A DNA stretch of 11,189 nt, taken from NCBI GenBank assembly GCA_007131845.1, contig SLPT01000298.1, positions 1 to 11,189 of the forward strand, given 5' to 3'. Shown here one piece after another: positions 1 through 7,218 of the stretch. The position numbers and the translations under genes were made by a program. A model generated the notes under the pieces. It ran no database searches, was not told where the DNA came from, and saw only the letters and a program-made list of their open reading frames with translations. This DNA is from Desulfobacteraceae bacterium (lineage in GTDB: Bacteria; Desulfobacterota; Desulfobacteria; Desulfobacterales; Desulfosalsimonadaceae). The first letter of the stretch is position 1, and each line of letters starts with the position of its first letter.

Positions 1-1434
1 GATGCGGCCGCGTTCGGACGGATCGGCCCATATACCCGCCTCCCCCACTTCCCTGGAGGTCCGGCCGATCATTTCATCCCGGGTGTAGCCCAGCATGTTT
101 AGCCAGCGGTCGTTGACGTCTATCATATACCCGGTGTCGATGTCGGAGATGACCTGGGGGGCGGGGTTGGACCGGAATATCCGCGCAAAGCGTTTTTCGC
201 TCTCCCGAAGGGCGTCTTCCGCCTCCTTGCGGTCGGTGACATCCTGGCCGATGCAAAGGACGCGGACTTCCCCGTTTTGGTTCGTAACCACCCGGTTGCT
301 CCAGGATACCCAGACCCGGCGGCCGTCTTTGGTCATATTCTCGTTGATGTTGCTGGTGTATTGCTCCGGGTAAAGGACGATGTTCCGGATCATTTCGGCC
401 ATGTCCCTGCCCTCGCTGTCGTAGGACGGAACAATGGTCCCTACCACATTTTTTCCCTTGATTTCATGTGCCTCAAAGCCGAAAAATATTTCTGCGAAGA
501 GGTTGAGATACAGGGCGTTGCCCTTTTCATCCATCCGGAGGATCACGCTGTTGGAACTTTCCACCAGCTCACGGTATCTTTCCTCGCTTTCCTCCAGGGC
601 CTCTATCGCTTTCCGGCGTTCGGTGACGTCCTCGACGGTTTCGATGGCCCCGATGATTTCTTCCCTGGCGTTCCGGATGGCGGCGGCCGTGTAGTGAAGC
701 CACTTGCCCTTTTCTCCCAGGTTCGGAAAAAAGTCGGTGGCTTCGACAGCGCCGTTGGTCAGAAGGGACAGGCCATATTTTCCGGTGTACCAGGACTCGA
801 TTCCGTTCATGTCCTGGTCAACCAGGAGATCGGCCATGCACGGCCGGTGACGGTCGTAAAACGCGCGCCAGTGATTGTCCGTTCCCACCACTTCTTCCGC
901 CCGGATGCCGCTTAATAGCTCCAGCGCCCGGTTCCAGTGGAGAACCTTGTGGTCTTTCCCGATGACGAACTGGGCAACCGGCGATCCCTGGATGACATGA
1001 TGCATGGAGATTTCTTTTTCAAGAAGGGCGTCCAGGGCCTTTTTGTGGGCGTCGATATCCATGGTGAAACCCTGGTAATAGGACACGGTTCCGCTTTCGC
1101 CTTTTATGGCCCTTGCGTTGGAGGATACCCAGAAGAACGAACCGTCGCGGCGCAGCAGCCGGTACTGGCAGTTGACAACCTCCCCGAAGGTATCAAGGGG
1201 GCCGGTAAACAGGATCCGCTCATCCGGGTCGGCATAGAGCTGCGACGGGATGTCGGTTATGCTTTCGATAAGCTCCGCCGGGGTGCTGTAGCCGCACATC
1301 CGGGCCATTTCGCTGTTGGCATACACGAAGCGGCCTTCCGGCGTGGATATGAAGATGCCGATGGGCGCGCTTTCCAATATCTCCGCGGGGGAAAAGGCGC
1401 CTCCGGGGCAGGGGGGAAACTGGTTTTCTGTCAT
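1..1434 (-). CDS. Multi-PAS sensor protein, N-terminal part (cut by window edge)
   Basis: An uninterrupted minus-strand reading frame of 478 codons starts at ATG 1434-1432 and runs off the left edge without a stop. A GGAG lies 5 nt upstream of the ATG, supporting this start. The translation contains four successive PAS/PAC units at roughly residues 15-127, 143-271, 283-403 and 410 onward. They are joined by typical PAC endings and helical linkers (IETVEDVTERRKAIEAL; CIGQDVTDRKEAEDALRESE). PAS1 shows FVYANSEMARMCGY; PAS2 has the WRAFYDRHRPCMADL and EATDFFPNLGEKGKW type motifs that I recall from deltaproteobacterial sensor kinases. No signal peptide or membrane segment is visible, so the sensed signal is probably cytoplasmic. 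The output domain (histidine kinase, GGDEF/EAL or other) lies outside the window and cannot be called. The gene is divergent from the PilZ gene. Confidence 0.9.
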   Translation of the reverse strand, partial: MTENQFPPCPGGAFSPAEILESAPIGIFISTPEGRFVYANSEMARMCGYSTPAELIESITDIPSQLYADPDERILFTGPLDTFGEVVNCQYRLLRRDGSFFWVSSNARAIKGESGTVSYYQGFTMDIDAHKKALDALLEKEISMHHVIQGSPVAQFVIGKDHKVLHWNRALELLSGIRAEEVVGTDNHWRAFYDRHRPCMADLLVDQDMNGIESWYTGKYGLSLLTNGAVEATDFFPNLGEKGKWLHYTAAAIRNAREEIIGAIETVEDVTERRKAIEALEESEERYRELVESSNSVILRMDEKGNALYLNLFAEIFFGFEAHEIKGKNVVGTIVPSYDSEGRDMAEMIRNIVLYPEQYTSNINENMTKDGRRVWVSWSNRVVTNQNGEVRVLCIGQDVTDRKEAEDALRESEKRFARIFRSNPAPQVISDIDTGYMIDVNDRWLNMLGYTRDEMIGRTSREVGEAGIWADPSERGRI

Positions 1435-1761
1435 GCACTGCTCCGCTGTATGGCACTGTATTGCAGATGGCAAAACCGCACAGTATTGTTAAAGGTTTGG
1501 CGAAGCGGTTGCCGATGGAATATGGCCTTTCAGGTGCCGGCAGTTTAAAGGAAATTATTTGAATCATATGCAAAAAAAGTCTCCGGCGCAATCAAAAATA
1601 CGCAAAGCAGCGGGACAATGCGGGAAGTCAGGCTTCGTGCGGAAAAAGGAATTGATTTAAGATGCTATCTGTGGTTAACTAGCTTGTTAATACAAACCGA
1701 ATTCATTGTAACCTTCACCGGCAACACCCTTGTATGCCGGTTCGGACGATTCTGACTGCTT
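1435..1761. other. Divergent intergenic region between PAS sensor and PilZ genes
   Basis: This 327-bp stretch has no convincing gene. It is less GC-rich than its surroundings, as expected for a divergent promoter region. On the plus strand, TTGATT (1652-1657) and TTAACT (1675-1680) are spaced 17 bp apart and are a weak candidate promoter for the PilZ gene; the -10 matches consensus at only three positions. Close to the PAS gene start are short repeats: CTGTATGGCA/CTGTATTGCA in tandem (1446-1465) and GCACTGTATTG/GCACAGTATTG (1453-1463, 1478-1488). A TACAA/TTGTA inverted repeat occupies 1691-1710. No intrinsic terminator is visible. Confidence 0.6.
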
Positions 1762-2436
1762 ATGGACGCAACCAACTATCTGGAAAACCTGCCGGACGAA
1801 CTCATGGTGGCGGTCAATTTCAGCACCGTCGCCGGGGAAATCGTCAAGAAAAACGGCATGGCCGTCAACACCGATCCCCCGTCGCTCGAGATCCGGTTCG
1901 GGCCGGATTTTCGGATCGATGCCGAAAAACTCGATTTTTCGGCCGACTGCCTGGTCTTTATCGAAACCGGCGAGATCGTCACCCTCATCTGCACCGTAGA
2001 GCAAGTCCCGGAGCCCAACGCGCTTTTGCTTACCGCGCGCGACCTGGTCCAGCACGTGGAAAAGCGGGAGTATTTCCGGAGCCCGGCCGACCGGCTTGCC
2101 GTCACCTGGTACCGGAAAAACGAGCGCAAGAAAAACCGTCAAAAACACGGTGCAAAAGGGATCAATATCAGCAGCGGCGGCATGCTGGTCATGACCGAGG
2201 AAACGGTGGACCGCCGGGAGCGCCTGGTTTTAGAGGTAAAGCTGCCCGAGCCGGTCAAAAAGACCATCACCTGCGATGCAACCGTCCTGCGCGTGGAAAA
2301 CGATCCGTTGGGCCGGATGCTTGTGGCCGTTCGATTCGAAAACGCCCCTGAAATTGCCGACGACATCATGGGCTACTGTTTTGCCGAGCAGCGCCGCCTT
2401 CTCCGGGAGAAGGTGGTGACGAAAGACCTGCTATAA
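1762..2436 (+). CDS. PilZ-domain c-di-GMP-binding protein (YcgR-like layout)
   Basis: The 224-residue protein has the two hallmark c-di-GMP motifs of PilZ domains: RxxxR at residues 102-106 (R-E-Y-F-R) and NxSxxG at 135-140 (N-I-S-S-G-G). A beta-rich remainder ends in the RMLVAVRFEN strand (about 185-194). Residues 1-95 form a separate N-terminal domain resembling the YcgR-type flagellar-brake N-domain in place and length, though I cannot assign it firmly. There is no membrane segment, so the protein is predicted cytosolic. ATG 1762 is the first possible start because an in-frame TGA sits at 1753-1755; no good Shine-Dalgarno sequence is visible, and ATG 1804 is an alternative. It is the only plus-strand gene, and its last 71 bp overlap the end of the acyltransferase/hydrolase gene. 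As a likely c-di-GMP receptor it may respond to the GGDEF protein encoded nearby; that link is inference. Confidence 0.88.
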   Translation: MDATNYLENLPDELMVAVNFSTVAGEIVKKNGMAVNTDPPSLEIRFGPDFRIDAEKLDFSADCLVFIETGEIVTLICTVEQVPEPNALLLTARDLVQHVEKREYFRSPADRLAVTWYRKNERKKNRQKHGAKGINISSGGMLVMTEETVDRRERLVLEVKLPEPVKKTITCDATVLRVENDPLGRMLVAVRFENAPEIADDIMGYCFAEQRRLLREKVVTKDLL

Positions 2437-4585
2437 ACCCTTCCACCGCATGAAAGACCCTATCCGAGCCCTCTCCATTGACGATTCCGTGGCGCGGCGT
2501 ATTGACCAATACGTATTGCTTGTTTTCCGATGAAATGCCCTTGAATATGCGCATGGAGCCGGCGGGATGGACCACCGGGTCGCGCTCGCTCTGGATGATC
2601 AGCGCCGGGACCCTTATGGCGGAAAGCCTTGGCTCGAGCTGGTTCATGAATTTTCCCATCTCCGCAACCCCTGAAATGGGGTTGCGTGTATAATTGATGT
2701 GGGGGTTTTCCGGGTTGTTTTCCACGAAGCGCTTGGATGCCGACGGGATATGGAGTTTTCCCGCCAGGTTGTTCCAGAAATGGACCGCTCCCACGAAGTG
2801 CGATGAAAAATCCTGGAGCTTGAGCGGCGCGGAAATGGCGAACACCCCCCTGATGTCGTCCGCGCGCGTGCACAGGTCTAAAACCAAGCCCGCCCCGAAG
2901 GAAAACCCCCCGGCCACGACGGTCTGACAGAGATTCGACACGATGGTGTAGCCCTCGGCCACGGATTGGGTCCACTCCTGGTGGTATCGCTGCGCAAGGT
3001 CTTCCGGCGCGGTGCCGTGTCCTGGTAGCCGTACCCCGTAAACGGGATATCCGTTTGCCGCAATCCGGTCGCCAAGGGCACGCACCTCCAGGGGGGCCGC
3101 CATGTAGCCGTGCACGAGAAGCACCCCGATATCCCGGCGGCTTCCCCGGATAAAAAAGGGTGATCCCACAGCCTTTGGCTTTGCAGCGCCGTTTTTTGCA
3201 AACCGGAAATAGTCCTTTTCGAAATCGATATCCCCCTTTTCCAAAAGATGACGCCGGATTTGGTAGCGGATGCGAAGCGCCGGCTGCCGGGCGATGGATT
3301 TCAGCATCTCTTGCAGATCGTCTATGGGTTCGATCTCGTTGGCCGCCACCGCGATGGGATTTTCAATACGGATCTGGTGAAAGTCGTGCGCTTTTTCGAA
3401 ATCATAGATTTTTTGGAGCCGGCCATTTTGTTCGGCCAGGACGCCTTTTTCAACGGCCAGCTTCACGAAGCTGTTGATGCGTTTGTAGGGGTCGTCCGTG
3501 AGCAGTTCCGCGGGGTTGCGGGAGAGGCTCTGGTGGCGGAAGATGCCCCTCTTGTCGTAGTCGATGGTGGCAATGGCGAGAAATACCCGCCGCCGGAGAT
3601 CCTTTACGTCGATTGTTCCGTAGGGAAAGTGCTTCAGAAGGGTCGCCAGGATGTGATCCGGGTTGACGGTGGTCATCCGGTAGATGGCGGACATGTAGCG
3701 GCCCATGATGCGCAGTGCGGTTTTCCGGAGCATGGGGCGCGAGGCGATGGGGTCGTCGAATCCGATGGGCGCGTTGGACGCCATATCCGCCTTAACGGCC
3801 CGGGTGTTGATGTAGCCGGCCGCCCGGATGGGGTCCCCGAAGCGGATGTCCACGTCCACGCCGGACAGAAGCATACTGCTTTCCATCATGATCTCTTCGG
3901 TCATCCGCCCGGACATTTCGCCCATGAGCATTCCGGCCAGCCGGTTGAGGTTGTTTTCCCGGCCGCGCATGGGGTGGTAGGTGATGTTTACCGGGACGAT
4001 GTGGGTCTGGGTGCGGTGGACCGGGCCGGGGTCTTCGATACCGAAGCGGTCCAGTATCCGCCGGGCCTCTTCCGGGTTGTTTTTTTCCATGATGGCCAGA
4101 CGGCGTCGGTAGAATTCCGTGCGGAGGCTGAGCGTGGCCGCGCCGGTGCGCGGGGGGTGAAGCCCGGATGCGGAGAGGATCATGAAGCGCGATTCGTCTT
4201 TTTTGCCGGCGCTGTAGACTTTCTTGTTCTTGACCATTCTTCCTTCGGGAAAGATGATCCAGGCCGACTCGCCGGTCAGAAGCGAGCGCACGATGAGCCG
4301 GTCGCGGTCCGGGTTTTTATTGGACATCGCACCCAGGTTTTCCAAAAGTTTACCGAAGTTCCCCTTGAACAGGGTATAGTCCGCCAGGCTCCAGACGGTC
4401 AGCCCGGTGATGCGGTTGATGAAATAGGGCAGAAAGATGGTTTCCATGCGGGTGAAGTGGTTGATGACGAAAATCAGCGACCCCTTCGGAATCTTCTCTT
4501 CACCTTGAATGCGGAAATTCGCCCGCGCCAGCCCCGCCAGCGCACCCACCGCGTATCCGGCCGTATGATAGGCATAATAGTTCAT
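2366..4585 (-). CDS. Bifunctional PlsC-type acyltransferase / alpha-beta hydrolase fusion
   Basis: The 739-residue protein combines two enzyme modules. The N-terminal part (about 25-260) resembles glycerolipid acyltransferases: block I NHFTRME at 42-48, with E48 where the usual HX4D motif has Asp, and block III FPEGR at 112-116. The C-terminal part (about 480-720) is an Est30/monoacylglycerol-lipase-like alpha/beta hydrolase: oxyanion-type VHGYMAAP at 491-498, RLPGHGT at 519-525, nucleophile elbow G-F-S562-F-G, candidate acid D669 (SERDP) and catalytic H699 (PRHG). Residues 260-480 are an unassigned helical linker. ATG 4585-4583 lies 2 nt after the stop of the GGDEF gene, with GGAGG at 4603-4599 (13-nt spacer, long), suggesting translational coupling. 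The frame stays open upstream through the GGDEF gene, but that extension lacks domain sense. Acyl transfer to and removal from lipids is predicted; the substrates are unknown. The tail (720-739) is low-complexity and overlaps the PilZ gene. Confidence 0.88.
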   Translation of the reverse strand: MNYYAYHTAGYAVGALAGLARANFRIQGEEKIPKGSLIFVINHFTRMETIFLPYFINRITGLTVWSLADYTLFKGNFGKLLENLGAMSNKNPDRDRLIVRSLLTGESAWIIFPEGRMVKNKKVYSAGKKDESRFMILSASGLHPPRTGAATLSLRTEFYRRRLAIMEKNNPEEARRILDRFGIEDPGPVHRTQTHIVPVNITYHPMRGRENNLNRLAGMLMGEMSGRMTEEIMMESSMLLSGVDVDIRFGDPIRAAGYINTRAVKADMASNAPIGFDDPIASRPMLRKTALRIMGRYMSAIYRMTTVNPDHILATLLKHFPYGTIDVKDLRRRVFLAIATIDYDKRGIFRHQSLSRNPAELLTDDPYKRINSFVKLAVEKGVLAEQNGRLQKIYDFEKAHDFHQIRIENPIAVAANEIEPIDDLQEMLKSIARQPALRIRYQIRRHLLEKGDIDFEKDYFRFAKNGAAKPKAVGSPFFIRGSRRDIGVLLVHGYMAAPLEVRALGDRIAANGYPVYGVRLPGHGTAPEDLAQRYHQEWTQSVAEGYTIVSNLCQTVVAGGFSFGAGLVLDLCTRADDIRGVFAISAPLKLQDFSSHFVGAVHFWNNLAGKLHIPSASKRFVENNPENPHINYTRNPISGVAEMGKFMNQLEPRLSAIRVPALIIQSERDPVVHPAGSMRIFKGISSENKQYVLVNTPRHGIVNGEGSDRVFHAVEGFIAGLSSPPSPGEGGAARQNSSP

Positions 4586-4587
4586 AT

Positions 4588-6141
4588 TCAGTGTGCGTCC
4601 TCCGATCGTCCCCCATCCGTTTCCCGGTGAACCCTGTTTCTGCCGGCATGCTTGGCCTTGTAGAGGGCGCTGTCTGCCCGGGAAACGAGCTCGTCGGAGG
4701 AGAAGCCGGGGGTCGGGACGCAGCAGGAAACGCCGAAGCTTGCCGTCAGGTACGGGGAGGGAAGGTGGTCGCCCTGGTCGATTTGCAGGCCGCATACCGC
4801 GCGCCGGATTTTTTCCGCAAGCTTCACCGCCCCGTCGCCGTCGGTTTCCGGCAGCACGATGATGAACTCTTCCCCGCCGTAGCGCGCAACCAGGTCCCCG
4901 GGCCGGTGGCACTGCTCCTGAAGGGTTCGGGCCACTTGCCGTAAGACCTCGTCTCCGGCCTGGTGCCCGTAATCGTCGTTGTATTCCTTGAAATGATCGA
5001 TGTCCGCCATGACCAGGGAGATCGGACGGCCGTCGCGCGCCATACGAGGCCATTCCTTTTCCAGGTGCTCCTTCAGGCGCCTTCGGTTGGCCAGTCCGGT
5101 CAGCCCGTCCGTGTCCGAAAGATCTTTAACGGTCTGGTAATGGCGCGCATTTTCAATGGCCAGCCCGCATATCCCGGAAATTCTGGCGGCCAGTTTTTTG
5201 TACCGGTCGATATGTTCGGGCATTGCAACACCGGCAATCGTCAATTCGCCGATGGGGCCGCCGCCGCCATCGATGGTCAGGGTGAATCCGTTTTCAGGTG
5301 AAATGCGGCTGTTTTGCCGCTCCCCGCAGCCGGCCTCCTGGGACCCGGTAAAATGAACGGATGACGGGGCGAACAGCATAATGCACATTTCCCGGATCCC
5401 GTCGATCACCTCCTTTTCGGACCGCATCCGCACCAGTTTGTTAAGCAGATCCAGGGCCATGAGAAAATCGGCCAGTTCCTCCCGGCTCCGGTTGCTTTCC
5501 GGTGGGTCCGGCGGTGTATCATCTTCAATGCGGCTTTTCAGGATGGCATTGATGATCAGCAGTTCGAAATAATCCGTCCCCACCGGCACCGCCATCCAGG
5601 GGCGTCCGGTGTAATCGGCGAAATCCTTCAGGTTATCGGTGGCCGCGGGATCGACGCCGGTATCCAGCAGCAGGATGCCGGTAGACCATTGCCGGAAAAA
5701 GGGTTTCACCGTTTGTGCGTCAAACCCCCAGTCTGCAATGATCTCCTGCCAGCGGGCCAGCCAGCCCGGGGTAACCGTGTAGTAGCCCATTCGGGCGTAG
5801 TAGTCGGCCAGATCGGGGCTGACCAGGAGATGGAGGCAGTGCCTGATCCGGATCCTTGACTGCCCGCCGATGATATGATGCTTCGCCGGTATTTCGGCAA
5901 TGCATTCCCCCACGGCGACATGCAGCTCATCAGCCGGGTGTTCGGCAGAAGTGAGCCAGGCGGGAAGACCGGACATCCGGGTGTTTTCCAGCGTGCTCCA
6001 CTTTGCCGGAGGCATGCCGCAGCGACCTTTGAAAAACACAACGTCCACGTCCGGATACTTCGACGAAAGCGCCAGTGCTTCGATTTCTTTTCTGTATGTT
6101 TCGCAAACCGCAAGTGTTTGTCTGGTCGCCGGGTTGTTCAA
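4588..6141 (-). CDS. DUF1638-like / GAF-like / GGDEF diguanylate cyclase
   Basis: The 517-residue protein has three parts. Residues 8-200 resemble DUF1638: a start like LAVCETYRKEIEALA, DVDVVFFKG, then RHCLHLLVSPDLADYY and GYYTVTPGW (119-127). I recall DUF1638 proteins near corrinoid methyltransferase genes. Residues about 225-335 look like a GAF domain, ending in the IENARHYQTVKDLSD helix. The GGDEF domain (342-505) has DGLTGLANRR (345-354), metal-site D380 in MADIDHFK, GGEEF (422-426) and a correctly spaced inhibitory I-site RxxD (R413-D416), so an active, product-inhibited cyclase making c-di-GMP from GTP is expected. No membrane segment is seen. The start is a TTG (6141-6139) 12 nt after the TAA of the methyltransferase gene, in the same frame, with a poor Shine-Dalgarno sequence. 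The first DUF1638 strand begins right after it, which supports this start. The DUF1638 call is from memory of the family pattern; the GGDEF call is firm. Confidence 0.9.
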   Translation of the reverse strand: MNNPATRQTLAVCETYRKEIEALALSSKYPDVDVVFFKGRCGMPPAKWSTLENTRMSGLPAWLTSAEHPADELHVAVGECIAEIPAKHHIIGGQSRIRIRHCLHLLVSPDLADYYARMGYYTVTPGWLARWQEIIADWGFDAQTVKPFFRQWSTGILLLDTGVDPAATDNLKDFADYTGRPWMAVPVGTDYFELLIINAILKSRIEDDTPPDPPESNRSREELADFLMALDLLNKLVRMRSEKEVIDGIREMCIMLFAPSSVHFTGSQEAGCGERQNSRISPENGFTLTIDGGGGPIGELTIAGVAMPEHIDRYKKLAARISGICGLAIENARHYQTVKDLSDTDGLTGLANRRRLKEHLEKEWPRMARDGRPISLVMADIDHFKEYNDDYGHQAGDEVLRQVARTLQEQCHRPGDLVARYGGEEFIIVLPETDGDGAVKLAEKIRRAVCGLQIDQGDHLPSPYLTASFGVSCCVPTPGFSSDELVSRADSALYKAKHAGRNRVHRETDGGRSEDAH

Positions 6142-6153
6142 GATGTCATCCGT

Positions 6154-7218
6154 TTAGCGTTGAATAGGGTAGCTGCCGTGACGATGTACGGCTTCCGATA
6201 CTGCCGAAAGAACGGTTTCCGGGACTTGCCAGGGAATATCGCCGTGGTTGTCCGCCAAAATAAAACCGCCCCCGGAGGCTGCTTCTGCAATGGCGTTCCG
6301 GACGGCGGAAAGTGCATCTTCCCGGCTCCAGCGCACCATTTCCAGGCCGTTGAGATTCCCGATAACGGTTAGCCTGCCTTTGCAGGTACGTTTGAGCGCC
6401 CCTAAATCCTCGGCCGCGCTGACGCCGATTCCCCCGGTTCCCGTTTGTGCGATGTCGTCCGCTACCTGCAGGGTGGCGCCTGATGCAAGGTGAGTGGCAG
6501 TGGGCCCGTTGATCCGGGAAATGGTGCGGCTGGCCACGATATGCCCGGTCTCAAGATACAGGGACCGGGGGATGATGGTGGGAGATGCGACCGGGTCGAA
6601 GTAGCAGATTGCCGTAGCCCCTTCGGCAATCTGGGCGTTGGCCCAATCGACGCAAAATGCCTCGTTGATTTCCATCAGCTCCCAAAAAAGCGAGGGCTCC
6701 CGGCAGAGCAGTTCGATATAGGCGGAAAAGCCCATCTGCATGACCGGTAGGGAAAACGGGGAGATCACCACGCCCATCACAGGGATATCCCCCGCAGCTT
6801 TTTCGGTCAGTATCCGCGTGGTTTTGAGTACTTCAAGGAGTCCTGCGGCGCTATCGATATCCGGCGGTTTCAGCCGGGGGATCTGTATGGCGGGCTTGTC
6901 GATGAATGGCTTTCCCGAGTTGGGCGGGCCGTTGTCAAAATAAACGATATCCCCGCCCCAGGCCGCGATTTCCATCGGGGCGTGGAAAAACGCAAACAGG
7001 CAGTCGTGCCGGTATTTTGCCTGCATGCGAAGCTGGGCTTCGGCCACGGTTTCCCCGTTGGAAAAATAGTCCCTGATGGACATCTTCATTTCCCGGGCCC
7101 CGTGGGTCGTCAGTAAAAGGAAAAACGGGACCCTGTCGGGTTCCTTATGGTCCATGGCCGTAAGCACGCGCTCCATGGGGGTCATTGTATATTGCCGGGT
7201 ATCGGCTGGCAGGTTCAT
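6154..7218 (-). CDS. MtaA/CmuA-type (UroD-superfamily) corrinoid-dependent methyltransferase
   Basis: The 354-residue protein has the start MTPMERVLTAMDHKEPDRVP (12-31) typical of MtaA/MtbA/CmuA methyltransferases, a CYFDPVASP motif (205-213), GNLNG (287-291) and the closing GGGFIL strand (316-321). Relatives move methyl groups between a corrinoid protein and CoM, tetrahydrofolate or another acceptor; the corrinoid protein encoded just upstream is the evident partner. The family's zinc ligands H-x-C and C are not present as such: the first site reads H243-L-A245 and the second DNH325, so metal binding or chemistry may differ. ATG 7218 overlaps the corrinoid gene's TGA (ATGA) and has AAGGA 8 nt upstream; ATG at codon 12 is an alternative. 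The frame remains open upstream into the corrinoid gene, without domain meaning. Substrate and acceptor cannot be read from sequence. It could instead act as a sensor-like non-catalytic partner. Confidence 0.9.
   Translation of the reverse strand: MNLPADTRQYTMTPMERVLTAMDHKEPDRVPFFLLLTTHGAREMKMSIRDYFSNGETVAEAQLRMQAKYRHDCLFAFFHAPMEIAAWGGDIVYFDNGPPNSGKPFIDKPAIQIPRLKPPDIDSAAGLLEVLKTTRILTEKAAGDIPVMGVVISPFSLPVMQMGFSAYIELLCREPSLFWELMEINEAFCVDWANAQIAEGATAICYFDPVASPTIIPRSLYLETGHIVASRTISRINGPTATHLASGATLQVADDIAQTGTGGIGVSAAEDLGALKRTCKGRLTVIGNLNGLEMVRWSREDALSAVRNAIAEAASGGGFILADNHGDIPWQVPETVLSAVSEAVHRHGSYPIQR

Noticed and set aside
1451..1465. Sigma54-like TGGCAC...TTGCA on the plus strand
   Set aside because: The GG-to-GC spacing is 9 bp instead of 10, and it is about 300 bp from the PilZ gene it would drive.
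277..1548. Plus-strand open frames across the PAS gene
   Set aside because: They are antisense shadows; the minus frame gives four well-formed PAS domains without a stop.
2500..2518. Palindrome CAATACGTATTG with a flanking copy of GTATTG
   Set aside because: It lies inside the hydrolase coding sequence (KQYVLVNT) and is explained by codon choice; no regulatory context.
3248..4630. Long plus-strand open frame (460 codons)
   Set aside because: It is antisense to the acyltransferase/hydrolase gene, rich in His, Val, Asp and Gly as expected from reversed high-GC codons, and has no recognisable motif.
4586..5053. 156-codon upstream extension of the acyltransferase/hydrolase frame
   Set aside because: It lies wholly inside the GGDEF gene in another frame, is Arg/Pro/Gly-rich with no domain, and the acyltransferase fold begins at ATG 4585.
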